Positions 41,220 through 51,520 of a stretch of 64,000 bases of DNA are shown one piece after another (position 1 is the stretch's first letter; each line of letters opens with the position of its first letter). The stretch comes from Bog-756 sp038210245 (GTDB lineage Bacteria > Actinomycetota > Acidimicrobiia > Acidimicrobiales > RAAP-2): assembly GCA_038210245.1 (NCBI GenBank), contig JBBQWW010000007.1, positions 1 through 64,000 of the forward strand, in the 5' to 3' direction. A program made the position numbers and the translations under genes. A model generated the notes under the pieces. The model was not told the DNA's origin. It worked only from the letters and a program-made list of their open reading frames with translations, and ran no database searches.

Positions 41220-42083
41220 CTACCGACCGGTGAACCGGGCCGGCCGCTTCTCCATGAAAGCCACCATGGCCTCAGTGAGGTCGTCCGAGGCCAGGTGCCC
41301 GGCATTCCACGTGGCCACGTAGTCCAGCCCTTCCGTCACCGAGCGGTCCTGGCTGGCGGCCAGCACCGCCTTGGTTCCCTGCACGGCCATCGGTGAGTTG
41401 GCGGCGATCTCGGTGGCCATCTGGCGCGCCGCGGCCAGTAGGGCGTCGACGTCTTCACTGATCTGGTTGACCAGCCCGATGGCCTCGGCTCGCTGGGCGG
41501 TGATGTCCTTGCCGGTGTAGGCCAGCTCGGCCACGTGGCCGGTGCCGATGATGTGGGGGAGCCGCTGGAGGCTGCCGATGTCGGCCACGATGGCCACCTT
41601 GGCTTCACGCACTGAGAAGAGGGCGTCGGCACTGGCCAGCCGGATATCGCAGGCGGCGATCAGGTCCACTCCGCCGCCGATGCAGTAGCCGTGCACGGCG
41701 GCGATGACCGGCAGAGGGCAGTCGGCGACGGCGGTGACCGAGGCCTGGAGGCGGGCGATCTCGGCCCGGGCCGACCGGGCCCGGGCCGCCATGGACGGGG
41801 GCACCCCGTTTGCCGAGTCGGGTCCGCTCGTCAACCCGGACATGGCCACCAGGTCCAGCCCGACCGAGAAGTGGGGCCCCCGGGCGGCCACCACCACCAC
41901 CCGGATCCCCGGGTCCGAGCTGAGAGCGGTCATGGCCAGGGGGAGGTCGTTCCAGAAGGCCGGACCCATGGCGTTGCGCTTCTCGGGCCGGTCCAGCCAC
42001 AGGATGGCCACCGGGCCCTCCACCTCGATGGTCAAGACGTCGGAGGCGAAGGAGTCGACGGGGGTTGTCGGGGACGGAGTCAT
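41220..42083 (-). CDS. Crotonase family, dienoyl-CoA isomerase (ECH1)-like
   Basis: The 287-residue crotonase carries the residue set of delta3,5-delta2,4-dienoyl-CoA isomerases: Asp in AACDIRLASADALFSV, then Glu and Asp spaced eight apart in REAKVAIVADIGSLQRLP, as in mammalian ECH1. Oxyanion-hole segments are GPHFSVGLDLVAM and HGYCIGGGVDL. The enzyme would shift double bonds during oxidation of unsaturated fatty acids. ATG 42083. It lies on the opposite strand between the sufB and sufD segments and has no visible link to Fe-S assembly. Confidence 0.88.
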   Translation of the reverse strand: MTPSPTTPVDSFASDVLTIEVEGPVAILWLDRPEKRNAMGPAFWNDLPLAMTALSSDPGIRVVVVAARGPHFSVGLDLVAMSGLTSGPDSANGVPPSMAARARSARAEIARLQASVTAVADCPLPVIAAVHGYCIGGGVDLIAACDIRLASADALFSVREAKVAIVADIGSLQRLPHIIGTGHVAELAYTGKDITAQRAEAIGLVNQISEDVDALLAAARQMATEIAANSPMAVQGTKAVLAASQDRSVTEGLDYVATWNAGHLASDDLTEAMVAFMEKRPARFTGR

Positions 42084-42184
42084 GGACCGAGCGTAGGCCC
42101 CGGGGTCGGCGGCCGTCCCCGCAGCGGGGCCGGGGCCGGGAGTTTCAGCGGGGCCGGACGCCCGCATCGGCCAGGTAAGATAGG

Positions 42185-42211
42185 AGCGAGGCTCGTTTCC
42201 CGGGCCTCGCT
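42185..42211 (+). promoter_or_regulatory. Hairpin in the sufD leader
   Basis: AGCGAGG-N13-CCTCGCT is a perfect 7-bp stem between a TAAGAT -10-like hexamer (42177-42182) and the sufD start region. It may control sufD-Rieske-sufC expression at RNA level. Confidence 0.35.
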
Positions 42212-42228
42212 GCGCGAGAGGCCCCCTT

Positions 42229-43596
42229 CTGTCCACCTTCACCCCCGAATCCGCCGCCGCCCTCCCCGGGCTGCCCTGGCTGCAGCGCCGTCGGGCCGCG
42301 GCCGCCACCACCTTCTCGTCGTCACCCCTCCCCACCCAGAAGGACGAGGTGTGGCGGTACAGCCGCATCGACCAACTCGAACTGGACCGCTACCGGCCGG
42401 CCGGCTCCCTCCCACCGGGGTCGGCCCACGACCCGGGACCTTCCTCGTCCGACCGCATCCATTCGTTGGTGGCCAGCCTGGGTCCCCGCTCGGGGCTGGT
42501 GGTCACCATCAACGGCGTCCTGGCCACCCTGGCCTCGTCGGTGAGTGACGACGTCCTGTCCCTGGGCCGGGCCGGCGAGCACCCGGAAGGCGAAGCCCTG
42601 TTGGGATCGGTGGTGACCGAGCCCGGCGACTTCCTCCTCTTGAACGAGGCCTTCGCCGTCGACCCGCTCATCGTGGACATCGCCCCCGACGCCGTCATCG
42701 AGGATCCGGTGGTAGTCGTGCACGTGGTCAGCGGAAACGGGGGGGAGGCGGTCTTCCCCCGGACCCTCATCCGATCGGGTGAGTCCTCCCGAGCCGGCGT
42801 GGTGGAGATCGTGGTCGACGTGGACACCGGGCTGTTGGCCGACCTGCCTTCGGCGACCACCTCGGGATCCTCCTCGCCGACGGTCCCGGGCGCCAGCGGT
42901 GGCGGACCCGGGCATCTGGTCGTACCCCTCACCGAGATTGAGGTGGGCGACCACGCCACCTTGTCGTTCGTCAGTGTGCAGTCGTTGGGTCCCGACACCT
43001 GGCAGCTGGCCCACCAGGGCAGCACCATCGGGGCCCACGCCAACCTCCACAGTTTCGCCGTGGCCCTGGGCGGCAGCTACGCCCGGCTCCGCACCGACTC
43101 GGCCCTGCAGGGGGAGTCGGGGACCAGCAAGCTGCGGGCCGCCTTCATCGGGCGGGACGATCAGATGCTCGACTTCCGAACCCTGCAGGACCACCTGGCC
43201 CCGCGCACCACCAGCGACCTCCTGTTCATGGGGGCGGTGGCCGACCACGCCCACTCGGTCTACAGCGGCCTCATCCGGGTCCGTCGCGGGGCGGTGCGTT
43301 CCGATGCCATGCAGACCAACCACAATCTGGTCCTTTCTGAGGGGGCCCACGCCGACTCGGTGCCCAACCTCGACATCGAGGAGAACGACGTTAAATGCAG
43401 CCACGGCTCCACCGTGGGACCCGTGGACGAGGACCAGAAGTACTACCTCGAGTCGCGGGGCGTGGAGCCCACCGTGGCCGAGCGGCTCATCGTGGCTGGG
43501 TTCTTCGAGGACATCGCCGACCAGGTCCCCATCGGGGGGACGCGGTCCCTGGTGGGCCGGGCCCTGGCCGACCGGACGGGAGTGACCGGTGACTGA
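42229..43596 (+). CDS. sufD: Fe-S cluster assembly protein SufD, probable CTG start
   Basis: SufD is the second scaffold subunit of SufBCD. The protein shows LPTQKDEVWRYSRID near the N-terminus, EAFAVDPLIVDIAPDAVIEDPVVVVHVV, LRTDSALQGESG, AVADHAHSVYSGLIRV, MQTNHNLVLSEGAHADSVPNLDIEENDVKCSHG and LESRGVEPTVAERLIVAGFF. The family-like N-terminal part (residues before VWRYS) lies upstream of the first GTG at 42349. In-frame codons back to the TAG at 42181 contain no ATG, GTG or TTG, only CTG 42229 preceded by GAGAGG. A CTG start is therefore likely, giving 455 residues. sufD overlaps the Rieske gene by 8 bases. Confidence 0.9.
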   Translation: MSTFTPESAAALPGLPWLQRRRAAAATTFSSSPLPTQKDEVWRYSRIDQLELDRYRPAGSLPPGSAHDPGPSSSDRIHSLVASLGPRSGLVVTINGVLATLASSVSDDVLSLGRAGEHPEGEALLGSVVTEPGDFLLLNEAFAVDPLIVDIAPDAVIEDPVVVVHVVSGNGGEAVFPRTLIRSGESSRAGVVEIVVDVDTGLLADLPSATTSGSSSPTVPGASGGGPGHLVVPLTEIEVGDHATLSFVSVQSLGPDTWQLAHQGSTIGAHANLHSFAVALGGSYARLRTDSALQGESGTSKLRAAFIGRDDQMLDFRTLQDHLAPRTTSDLLFMGAVADHAHSVYSGLIRVRRGAVRSDAMQTNHNLVLSEGAHADSVPNLDIEENDVKCSHGSTVGPVDEDQKYYLESRGVEPTVAERLIVAGFFEDIADQVPIGGTRSLVGRALADRTGVTGD

Positions 43597-43930
43597 GCCC
43601 ACCACCGTCGGGAGCGGGACCCCGGTCCGACTCTGTGCCCGGAGCGAGCTTGCTTCCGGTGAGGCCCGCCGCTTCGACGTGCACGGCCTGCGGGTGGCGC
43701 TGGTGCGTATCGAGGACGACTTCTATGCCGTGGGCGACCGCTGCAGCCACGAGGACTTCTCGCTGGCCGACGGTGAGGTGTGGGCGGCGGAGTGCGAGAT
43801 CGAGTGCGCCAAGCACGGGTCGACGTTCGACCTCCGCACCGGCGAACCCTGCTCACTGCCGGCCACCCGACCGGTTCCGGTCTACGAGCTCGTGGTGGAC
43901 GCCGACGACGTCTCGGTGGTCCTGCCATGA
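43589..43930 (+). CDS. Rieske [2Fe-2S] ferredoxin in suf operon
   Basis: The 113-residue ferredoxin carries the Rieske motifs C-x-H (DRCSHEDFSL) and C-x2-H (IECAKHGSTFDLRTGEP), which ligate a [2Fe-2S] cluster through two Cys and two His. It starts at ATG? no: the start codon is GTG 43589, inside the end of sufD, and its stop overlaps the sufC start (ATGA). A small Rieske protein inside suf operons is common in actinobacteria and may supply electrons during cluster assembly. That role is inferred from context. Confidence 0.92.
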   Translation: MTEPTTVGSGTPVRLCARSELASGEARRFDVHGLRVALVRIEDDFYAVGDRCSHEDFSLADGEVWAAECEIECAKHGSTFDLRTGEPCSLPATRPVPVYELVVDADDVSVVLP

Positions 43931-44670
43931 GCTACGGCGAACTGGTCATCGACGAGCTCCGAGCCGGCGTCCCCGGCCGCGAGATCCTCCGGGGCGTGTC
44001 GCTCACCGTCCGCAGCGGAGAGGTCCACGCCGTCATGGGGCCCAACGGATCCGGAAAGAGCACCTTGGCCCACGTGTTGATGGGTCGACCGGGCTACGAG
44101 ATCCTCGGCGGCTCCGTCACGCTCGACGGTATCGACATCCTCTCCCTGCCCACGTGGGAGCGGGCCCGCGCCGGGCTATTCCTGGCCATGCAGCATCCCA
44201 TTGAGGTGCCGGGGGTCTCGCTGGTCACCTCGCTGAGCGCGGCCCGGCCCGAGATTCCCGCCACCGAGGCCGCCGACGAGGCCACGGTCCAGGACCGCCT
44301 CCACGACGAGGCCCGACGCATCGGCTTCGACGATCGATTTCTGACCCGAGCCCTCAACGTCGACCTCTCGGGCGGGGAGCGAAAGCGGAATGAGACCCTC
44401 CAGCTGGGTGTCCTTCGGCCGCGCTTCGCTGTGCTGGACGAGATCGACTCCGGGCTCGATGTCGATGCCCTGGCCGCCGTGGGACGACGAGTCGAGGAGG
44501 CCACCACCGAGTGGGGACTGGGCGTCCTGGCCATCACCCACTTCCGCCGGCTGCTCGACGTGCTCCGCCCCGACACTGTGCACGTCCTGTCCGACGGCCG
44601 GGTGGTGGCCACCGGCGACAGCGAACTCGCCGAGACGGTCGACCGGACCGGTTACGCCGCCTACAGCTGA
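43927..44670 (+). CDS. sufC: Fe-S assembly ATPase SufC (copy 1)
   Basis: The 247-residue ABC ATPase drives the SufBCD scaffold. Walker A is GPNGSGKSTL, the SufC signature DLSGGERKRNE, Walker B FAVLDEIDSGLDVDAL and the H-loop AITHFRR. The start ATG 43927 overlaps the Rieske stop. It is the third coupled gene of the sufD-Rieske-sufC unit. A second complete sufC lies 3.7 kb away on the minus strand with sufS and sufU; copy 1 is the more divergent of the two (LAMQHPIEVPGVS in the Q-loop region). Confidence 0.93.
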   Translation: MSYGELVIDELRAGVPGREILRGVSLTVRSGEVHAVMGPNGSGKSTLAHVLMGRPGYEILGGSVTLDGIDILSLPTWERARAGLFLAMQHPIEVPGVSLVTSLSAARPEIPATEAADEATVQDRLHDEARRIGFDDRFLTRALNVDLSGGERKRNETLQLGVLRPRFAVLDEIDSGLDVDALAAVGRRVEEATTEWGLGVLAITHFRRLLDVLRPDTVHVLSDGRVVATGDSELAETVDRTGYAAYS

Positions 44671-44746
44671 GGAGATCGGTCGGCAGCCCCGGGAATCGGC
44701 CCGGTACCGCCACCAGGCCTGACCCCCTGGTTGCTAGCGTCTGCCC

Positions 44747-46381
44747 ATGGCTCGCCGAGATCGTCGCCGGGGTGGCGCCCACAGCGCACCTCGGAAGGGT
44801 AGGAGATCGACGGACCTGCCGTCCGAGCCCACCCAGGCCGACGAGGGCGCAGGACCCGAGGCTACCGGCCCGCCCCCTCCGCCGCCTCCGTCCCCCAGCG
44901 GTGCCCCTACCGCCGGGGCGTCCACGGCGGCGACCGCCGCCACTCCGCTCAGCCCGGACTTCACCGGTACCCCTACCGCCGGTGTGCCTGCATTGGGTCG
45001 GGGGTCCGATCTCGGGGATGCCACCGGCGCCTCGTTCTTCGGCTCGGCCCTGCCGTCGGCCGCCGCCGGGGCCACGGCCTCGGACCTGCTCAGCCCCGAC
45101 CCCGGTACGTCGCTGAGTCGGAAGGAACGTCAGGCGGCGACCCAGGCGGACGGGGCCGGCGGCGGCGGAAACAAGGGCGGCCGACGGGGTGGTGGTGGCA
45201 GCCGGGGTGGCGGCCGGGGCCGGAGGAAGCGGAAATGGCTGGACCGGGTGCTGCTCGGCGGGATCGTGGTGGTGGTGTTGGCCCTGGTGGCGGTGGGCTC
45301 GGGTTACGCCTATGTGACCTACCGCTTCAATCAGGTCACCAAGGTCAGTGTGCGGCACCTGAAGAAGGCGCCAGTGGGCCAGCCCTTCAACGTCTTGCTC
45401 ATCGGCTCGGACTCCCGGCTCGGCGAGAGTGCTTCGGACGCCGCCCACTTCGGGAACCAGGCCAACGCCGGAGGTCAGCGCAGCGACGTGGTCAAGATCG
45501 TGCATGTGGTCCCGGCCACCGGTCAGGTGAGCGTCCTCTCCATTCCCCGCGACACTGTGGTGACCGTGGCCGGAGACACCAGCGAGGTCGGGAAGTACAA
45601 CCGGATCAACGCCACCTACAACACCGGACCCGACCAGCTGGTCCAGACCATCGAGTCCAACTTCGGCATTCCCATCGAGCATGTCGTCCAGGTCGACTTC
45701 GCAGGCCTCCGGGGCGCGGTGGATGCCATCGGCGGGATCAAGGTGGACTTTCCGTATCCGGCCAAGGATGCCTACACCGGACTCAACGTCACCCAGTCCG
45801 GCTGCCAGCTGCTCAACGGGGGCTACTCACTGGCCCTGGCCCGCAGCCGCCACTACGAGTACCTGAAGAATGGCTACTGGCAGTTCGACGGCACCAGCGA
45901 CTTCGGGCGGATCCAGCGGCAGAACGCCTTCCTGAAGGCGGTCATCAACCAGGCCGAGTCCAAGTACAACCCTCTCACCCTGAACGCCTTCGTGGGATCG
46001 GTGGTGCAAGGTGTGACGGTCGACAACACCTTCACCGTGAGCGACCTGATCTCCCTGGCCCGCCAGTTCCACACCTTCTCGTCCTCCTCGCTAGCCACCG
46101 CCACCCTCCCCACCTACTCGGCGTACTCTTCGGAGTTCGGCTACCTGGGCTCGGTGCTCTACGTGCAGCAGCCCCAGGCCGAAGCGGTGATCACCCAGTT
46201 CCTGGGCGGGGCCCCTGACACCCCGTTCAGCCCCCCACCGGGTCCCTACGGCGTGGTGCCGACCACCACCACCTCGACCTACCCGCCGTCCACGGTGGCG
46301 GGAGGTACGACTCCGAGCACGTCGACGTCGTCCAGTACGACGACGACCATCGAGACGGACTTCGATCCCACCCCCTGCTGA
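44747..46381 (+). CDS. LytR-CpsA-Psr (LCP) family cell-wall ligase
   Basis: The 544-residue protein has a long cytoplasmic low-complexity N-terminus (Arg/Pro/Ala/Gly-rich, ending GGRGRRKRKW), one membrane segment (VLLGGIVVVVLALVAVGSGYAYV, about 168-190) and an extracellular LCP domain. The latter contains FNVLLIGSDSR, QRSDVVKIVHV, VLSIPRDTVV, KYNRINATYNTGPDQLVQTIE and VDFAGLRGAVDAIGGI, with conserved Arg/Asp ligands. LCP proteins attach polymers such as teichoic acid or arabinogalactan to peptidoglycan. The C-terminus is a Thr/Ser/Pro tail. ATG 44747. It interrupts the two suf units without functional connection. Confidence 0.9.
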   Translation: MARRDRRRGGAHSAPRKGRRSTDLPSEPTQADEGAGPEATGPPPPPPPSPSGAPTAGASTAATAATPLSPDFTGTPTAGVPALGRGSDLGDATGASFFGSALPSAAAGATASDLLSPDPGTSLSRKERQAATQADGAGGGGNKGGRRGGGGSRGGGRGRRKRKWLDRVLLGGIVVVVLALVAVGSGYAYVTYRFNQVTKVSVRHLKKAPVGQPFNVLLIGSDSRLGESASDAAHFGNQANAGGQRSDVVKIVHVVPATGQVSVLSIPRDTVVTVAGDTSEVGKYNRINATYNTGPDQLVQTIESNFGIPIEHVVQVDFAGLRGAVDAIGGIKVDFPYPAKDAYTGLNVTQSGCQLLNGGYSLALARSRHYEYLKNGYWQFDGTSDFGRIQRQNAFLKAVINQAESKYNPLTLNAFVGSVVQGVTVDNTFTVSDLISLARQFHTFSSSSLATATLPTYSAYSSEFGYLGSVLYVQQPQAEAVITQFLGGAPDTPFSPPPGPYGVVPTTTTSTYPPSTVAGGTTPSTSTSSSTTTTIETDFDPTPC

Positions 46382-46478
46382 GTGCGGGCCCGGACCGGTC
46401 GTGGTGGTCGGGGGAGTCGGTGGGGTGCCGGTCAGCGGAGGGTCGGATACACCCGCTCCCCATGGCCATCCACCGGAA

Positions 46479-46991
46479 TCAGGTGATGGACTCGGTCTCG
46501 TCGAGACCCTGGGCCAGGGTGTTCCAACTGAGTGTGGCGCACTTGATCCGCACCGGGAACTTGACCACCCCCTGCAGGGCGGCCAACTCGCCGAGGGCGT
46601 CGATGTCGATGGCCTCGGGCTCGAGGGGCTCGATCTCCACATCGGAGGAGTCCGGCCCGCCGGCACCGGTGGACGGGAGGGTCGATTCGTGGATGGACAT
46701 CATGCCCTTGAACGTCCGGATGAGATCCCGCACCTCGGGCACCGGCTTGCCCTTGACTGCGGCGGACATGAGTGAGGCCGACGACTGGCTGATGGAACAG
46801 CCGCTCCCGGCGATCTTGATGTCCGAGACGACCCCGTCGTCGACGGTGAGGGTGACGACGATCTCGTCACCGCACAGAGGGTTGAATCCCTCGACCCGCT
46901 GGGCCGGCGGTGACTCCAACTCACCCCGGTTCCGGGGCGAGCGGTAGTGATCGAGGATGATCTCGCGGTAAAGGTCCTCCAGGCCCGGCAT
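46479..46991 (-). CDS. sufU: SufU-type Fe-S assembly / sulfur-transfer protein
   Basis: The 170-residue protein resembles SufU, the zinc-dependent sulfur acceptor for SufS: LEDLYREIILDHYRSPRNRGEL, Cys in GFNPLCGDEIVV, Cys in IAGSGCSISQSSASLM and Cys in VRIKCATLSWNTL. Asp of CGD and the three Cys match the metal-binding and acceptor site. The stretch between LIRTFK and the last Cys is longer than usual by a Gly/Pro/Asp/Glu-rich insert. ATG 46991. It is the last gene of sufC-sufS-sufU and is separated from sufS by 130 bases with a strong hairpin. Confidence 0.92.
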   Translation of the reverse strand: MPGLEDLYREIILDHYRSPRNRGELESPPAQRVEGFNPLCGDEIVVTLTVDDGVVSDIKIAGSGCSISQSSASLMSAAVKGKPVPEVRDLIRTFKGMMSIHESTLPSTGAGGPDSSDVEIEPLEPEAIDIDALGELAALQGVVKFPVRIKCATLSWNTLAQGLDETESIT

Positions 46992-47043
46992 CAGCGGGTC
47001 CTCCCGGGGGCGGCGCTGCCGTGCCGGCGGTCACGACGATGAC

Positions 47044-47068
47044 GGCCCCGACCCGTCGGGCCGGGGCC
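47044..47068 (-). promoter_or_regulatory. Hairpin between sufS and sufU
   Basis: GGCCCCG-A-CCCG-T-CGGG-C-CGGGGCC folds into a long, nearly perfect stem in the 130-base gap between sufS and sufU. It may partly terminate transcription or stabilise the upstream sufC-sufS mRNA. Confidence 0.45.
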
Positions 47069-47121
47069 GGTTCCGACGGCACGGCAAGGGGTGGTCACCG
47101 CCCCAGGATACTGCCCGGTCG

Positions 47122-48365
47122 TCATGCGAAGAACGCCCCGGCGGCGTCGAGGGCGTCGGCCAGCGTGTCTATGTCCGACTCGTCGTTGTAGAGAGCGAAC
47201 GAGGCCCGGGCGGTGGCGTTCACCCCCATGCGACGCATCAAGGGCTTGGCGCAGTGGTGACCGGCCCGGACGCACACGCCGTACTGGTCGAGGATCTGGG
47301 AGATGTCGTGGGGGTGGAGGTCCCGGTAGGCGAAGGACAGCACGCCACCCCGTGCCTCCGGATCGACCGGACCGAAGATTCGGAGGTCGTCGCCGAAGCG
47401 GTCGCGCAGCGAGGACATGGCGTAGGTGGTGAGGGCGATCTCGTGCTCCCGCACGGCGTCCATGCCGACGGCCGAGAGGTAGTCGACCGCCGCACCCAGC
47501 CCGATGGCCTCGGTGATCGGTGGGGTGCCGGCCTCGAAGCGCCAGGGGATGTCGTTCGGGGTGAAACCGTCCTTGCGCACGTCGAGGATCATCTCGCCCC
47601 CGCCCAGGAACGGGGGGAGGTCCGTCAAGAGCTCGTCGCGTCCCCACAGGACGCCGATGCCGGTGGGACCGAGCATCTTATGGGCGCTGAAGGCCAGGAA
47701 GTCGACGTCGAGTTCGGTGACCGACGTCGGCAGGTGGGGGACGGACTGGGCCCCGTCGGCCACCACCACTGCGCCGGCGGCATGGGCCACCCCGGCGATG
47801 TAGCTGATGGGGTTGAGAGTGCCCAGCACGTTGGACATGCAGGTGACGCCCACCAGTTTGGCCCCGTCCACGAGCGACTCCAGATCGTCGAGGATCAGGC
47901 TGCCCTCGTCGTCGACCGGGATCCACCGGATGGTCAGATCGCGCTCGGCGGCCAACATGTGCCACGGCACGATGTTGGCGTGGTGCTCCATCTCGGTGAG
48001 CACGATGGTGTCACCCGATCGCAGATGGGTCCGGCCCCAGGTGTGGGCCACCAGGTTGAGGCCCTCAGTGGCGTTCTTGGTGAAGATGACCTCACGGTCG
48101 GGTACGGGGGCGCCGATGAAACCACCGACCCGGTGACGGGCCGCCTCGAACTGACGGGTGGCCTCCTCGGCGATGGCGTAGACCCCGCGGTGCACGTTGG
48201 CGTGGGTGGTCTCGTCGTACTCCCGCATGGCGTCCAGGACCTGCACGGGTCGCTGGGCGGAGGCCGCCGAGTCGAGGTAGGTGATCGGATGGCCGTGCAC
48301 CTCCCTGGTCAACAGGGGGAAGTCCTTTCGGAGGGTGGCCACGTCCAGTCCGGGCCGGGTCTCGT

Positions 48366-48378
<13 letters not shown>
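47122..48378 (-). CDS. sufS: Cysteine desulfurase SufS
   Basis: The 418-residue PLP enzyme takes sulfur from cysteine for Fe-S assembly. N-terminal LRKDFPLLTREVHGHPITYLDSAASAQRP is typical of SufS. Others are FTKNATEGLNLVAHTWG, EMEHHANIVPW, VVADGAQSVPHLP, the PLP lysine in FSAHKMLGPTGIGVLWG and the catalytic cysteine in CVRAGHHCAKPLMRRMGV. ATG 48378 lies 13 bases inside the end of the upstream sufC copy, so the two are translationally coupled. Length is standard for group II desulfurases. Confidence 0.96.
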
Positions 48379-49142
<764 letters not shown>

Positions 49143-49169
49143 GGGGTGGATCTTAGCGTGATTCCGTAG

Positions 49170-49193
49170 TTTCCCCTACGGGAATAGGGGGAA
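49170..49193. promoter_or_regulatory. Inverted TAGGGGAA motif upstream of sufC-sufS-sufU
   Basis: TTTCCCCTA-CGGGAA-TAGGGGGAA is an inverted repeat 28-51 bases upstream of the sufC copy 2 start. The left arm is the reverse complement of the TAGGGGAAA found in the sufB promoter. It is a candidate operator of a suf regulator. Confidence 0.4.
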
Positions 49194-49272
49194 TCGGCGG
49201 GGTCGAATCGGTCAGGGCACCCCGGGCCGGGTGGATTGCGCATGTGACCAGGTCGGCCGGTACGGTACCCCC

Positions 49273-51489
49273 ATGGCCGACCCGTGGAACTTTGCCGGCC
49301 CCGTCACCCAGCTGGACTCCACTGCCGGGGTGGTGACCCTGGTCGACGAGTCGACCTTCGCCATCAGCGGGGGTGCCGGGGACATGTCGCCCGGGGCGGC
49401 CCAGGGCCTGTTCGTCCGGGACACCAGGATCCTCTCCCGCTTCGAGGTGCTGGTGGACGGGATCCGTACGGAGCCGCTGGCTGCGGTGACCGACGACCCC
49501 TTCTCGGCCACGTTCGTGTCGCGGTGCATGCCGGCGCCAGGCCGGGCCGACTCCACGCTGATGGTGTTCCGGTCCCGGTACGTGGGCCAGGGCATGCGGG
49601 AGGACCTGACCATCCGCAACTTCGCCGACGAGGCCGCCGTCTGCACCGTCCAGGTGTTCGTGGGATCCGACTTCGCCGACCTGTTCGCCGTGAAGGAAGG
49701 CCGGGTGGGAGCCGAGCCCGGGGCCGGTGAGCTGTCCACCGAGGTGCGCGTGGCCGGGCCCACGGCGGCCGGACCGGCCGACCCTTCCGCTCCGACACCG
49801 GCCCTGGAGCCGTCCACGGTGACCTCGTCGTACCGCCGCTCCGGCGTCGTGCGTGGCGTGGAGATCCGGTTCCACGGGCCGACCCTGCTGACCTCGGACC
49901 TGGCCACGTTCGAAGTGGTCGTGCCGGCCCGCTCCGAGTGGACGACCTGCATCGAGGTGGGTCCGGTCTTCGACGGCACCACCGTCGACCCCAGGTACCG
50001 CTGCGGGGAGCCCATCGACCGGGCCACGCCCACCGAACGGCTGGCCCAGTGGCGCCGCTCGGTGCCCCAGGTGGAGACCAGCCACCCGGGCCTGAAGGAG
50101 GTGGTCGCCCGGAGTGCCGAGGATCTCGGCGCCCTCCGCATCTTCGACCCCGACTATCCCGAGCGGGTGGTGGTGGCGGCCGGAGCCCCCTGGTTCATGA
50201 CCGTCTTCGGCCGTGACTCCCTGCTGACGGCCTGGATGGCCCTGCTGGTCGATCCGGACCTGGCCCGGGGGGTCCTGCAGACGCTGGCGCGCTTTCAGGG
50301 CACGGACGTCGACCCCCGTCACGACGAGGAGCCCGGCCGCATCCTCCACGAGATGCGGTTCGGCGACGCCGCCTCGCTCTCGTTGGGTGGCGGCAGCATC
50401 TACTACGGGACGGCCGACGCCACCCCTCTCTTCGTCATGCTCCTCGGGGAGATGCGCCGCTGGGGGGTGGCCCGCGAGATGGTCGACGAGCTCCTCCCCA
50501 ACGCGGCCCGGGCCATCGAGTGGATCGAGCAGTTCGGTGACGCCGACGGGGACGGGTACGTGGAGTACACCCGGGGCTCCGAGCGCGGCCTGGCCAACCA
50601 GGGCTGGAAGGACAGCTGGGATGGCATCCGCTACGCCGACGGCCGTGTGGCCGAGGCCCCCATCGCCCTCTGCGAGGTGCAGGCCTACACCTACGGGGCC
50701 TACCTGGCCTCCGCCCACTTCGCCTTCGAGGTGGGCGACTCGGCTACCTACGACCGCTTCCGGGCCAAGGCCACCCAGCTGAAGGCGGCCTTCAACCGTG
50801 ACTTCTGGTTGGAGGAGAAGGGGTGGTTCGCCGTCGGGTTGGATGCCGACAAGCGGCCCATCGACTCACTGACGTCCAACATCGGGCACTGCCTGTGGAC
50901 CGGGATCGTGGACGAGGACAAGGCCCACCGGGTGGCGGAGAAGTTGGTCTCACCGGCCATGTTCTCCGGTTGGGGGGTCCGCACCCTGTCCAAGGACAGC
51001 GGGGGGTACAACCCGATCAGCTACCACTGCGGCTCGGTCTGGCCCCACGACACGGCCATCGTCGCCGCCGGCCTGGCCCGCTACGGGTACGACGGAGCGG
51101 CGCAGAAGCTGATCTTCGGCCTCCTGGATGCGGCGCAGGCCCAGGGGGGACGCCTCCCCGAGCTGTTCAGCGGGCTCGACCGCGGCGAGCTGACCGTACC
51201 GGTCGGCTATCCGACCTCATGCTCCCCGCAGGCGTGGGCGGCCGCCTCGCCCCTGCTGTGCCTGCGCACCCTGCTGCGCCTCGATCCGTGGATCCCCTAC
51301 GGCAAGACCTGGCTCTCCCCCAACCTGCCCGAGGGGATCGGCTACCTGAAGGTGGCCGGCATCCCGTTGGCCGGGTCGAGGGTGACGGTCGAGGTCGGCT
51401 CCGACGTGCCCGGAGGGGTGCAGGTGACCGGCCTGCCGAAGGAGATCGAGCTGATCCGAGAGCCCCGCCGCCCCTCCACGGCGGTCTGA
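49273..51489 (+). CDS. Amylo-alpha-1,6-glucosidase-type glycoside hydrolase
   Basis: The 738-residue protein has an N-terminal beta domain typical of glycogen-debranching-type proteins (LVDESTFAISGG, AQGLFVRDTRILSRFEV, residues about 15-260). An (alpha/alpha)6 barrel follows with APWFMTVFGRDSLLTAWMAL, RILHEMRFGD, YYGTADATPLFVMLLGE, NQGWKDSWDGIRYADG and YHCGSVWPHDTAIVAAGL. It probably hydrolyses alpha-glucosidic bonds of glycogen or compatible solutes such as glucosylglycerate; the sequence alone does not decide. ATG 49273 is preferred over GTG 49231 because the family start matches, though neither has a strong ribosome-binding site. Confidence 0.88.
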   Translation: MADPWNFAGPVTQLDSTAGVVTLVDESTFAISGGAGDMSPGAAQGLFVRDTRILSRFEVLVDGIRTEPLAAVTDDPFSATFVSRCMPAPGRADSTLMVFRSRYVGQGMREDLTIRNFADEAAVCTVQVFVGSDFADLFAVKEGRVGAEPGAGELSTEVRVAGPTAAGPADPSAPTPALEPSTVTSSYRRSGVVRGVEIRFHGPTLLTSDLATFEVVVPARSEWTTCIEVGPVFDGTTVDPRYRCGEPIDRATPTERLAQWRRSVPQVETSHPGLKEVVARSAEDLGALRIFDPDYPERVVVAAGAPWFMTVFGRDSLLTAWMALLVDPDLARGVLQTLARFQGTDVDPRHDEEPGRILHEMRFGDAASLSLGGGSIYYGTADATPLFVMLLGEMRRWGVAREMVDELLPNAARAIEWIEQFGDADGDGYVEYTRGSERGLANQGWKDSWDGIRYADGRVAEAPIALCEVQAYTYGAYLASAHFAFEVGDSATYDRFRAKATQLKAAFNRDFWLEEKGWFAVGLDADKRPIDSLTSNIGHCLWTGIVDEDKAHRVAEKLVSPAMFSGWGVRTLSKDSGGYNPISYHCGSVWPHDTAIVAAGLARYGYDGAAQKLIFGLLDAAQAQGGRLPELFSGLDRGELTVPVGYPTSCSPQAWAAASPLLCLRTLLRLDPWIPYGKTWLSPNLPEGIGYLKVAGIPLAGSRVTVEVGSDVPGGVQVTGLPKEIELIREPRRPSTAV

Positions 51490-51520
51490 GCTCGGCCGCG
51501 GTTGGCGGGCAGGGCCGGGG

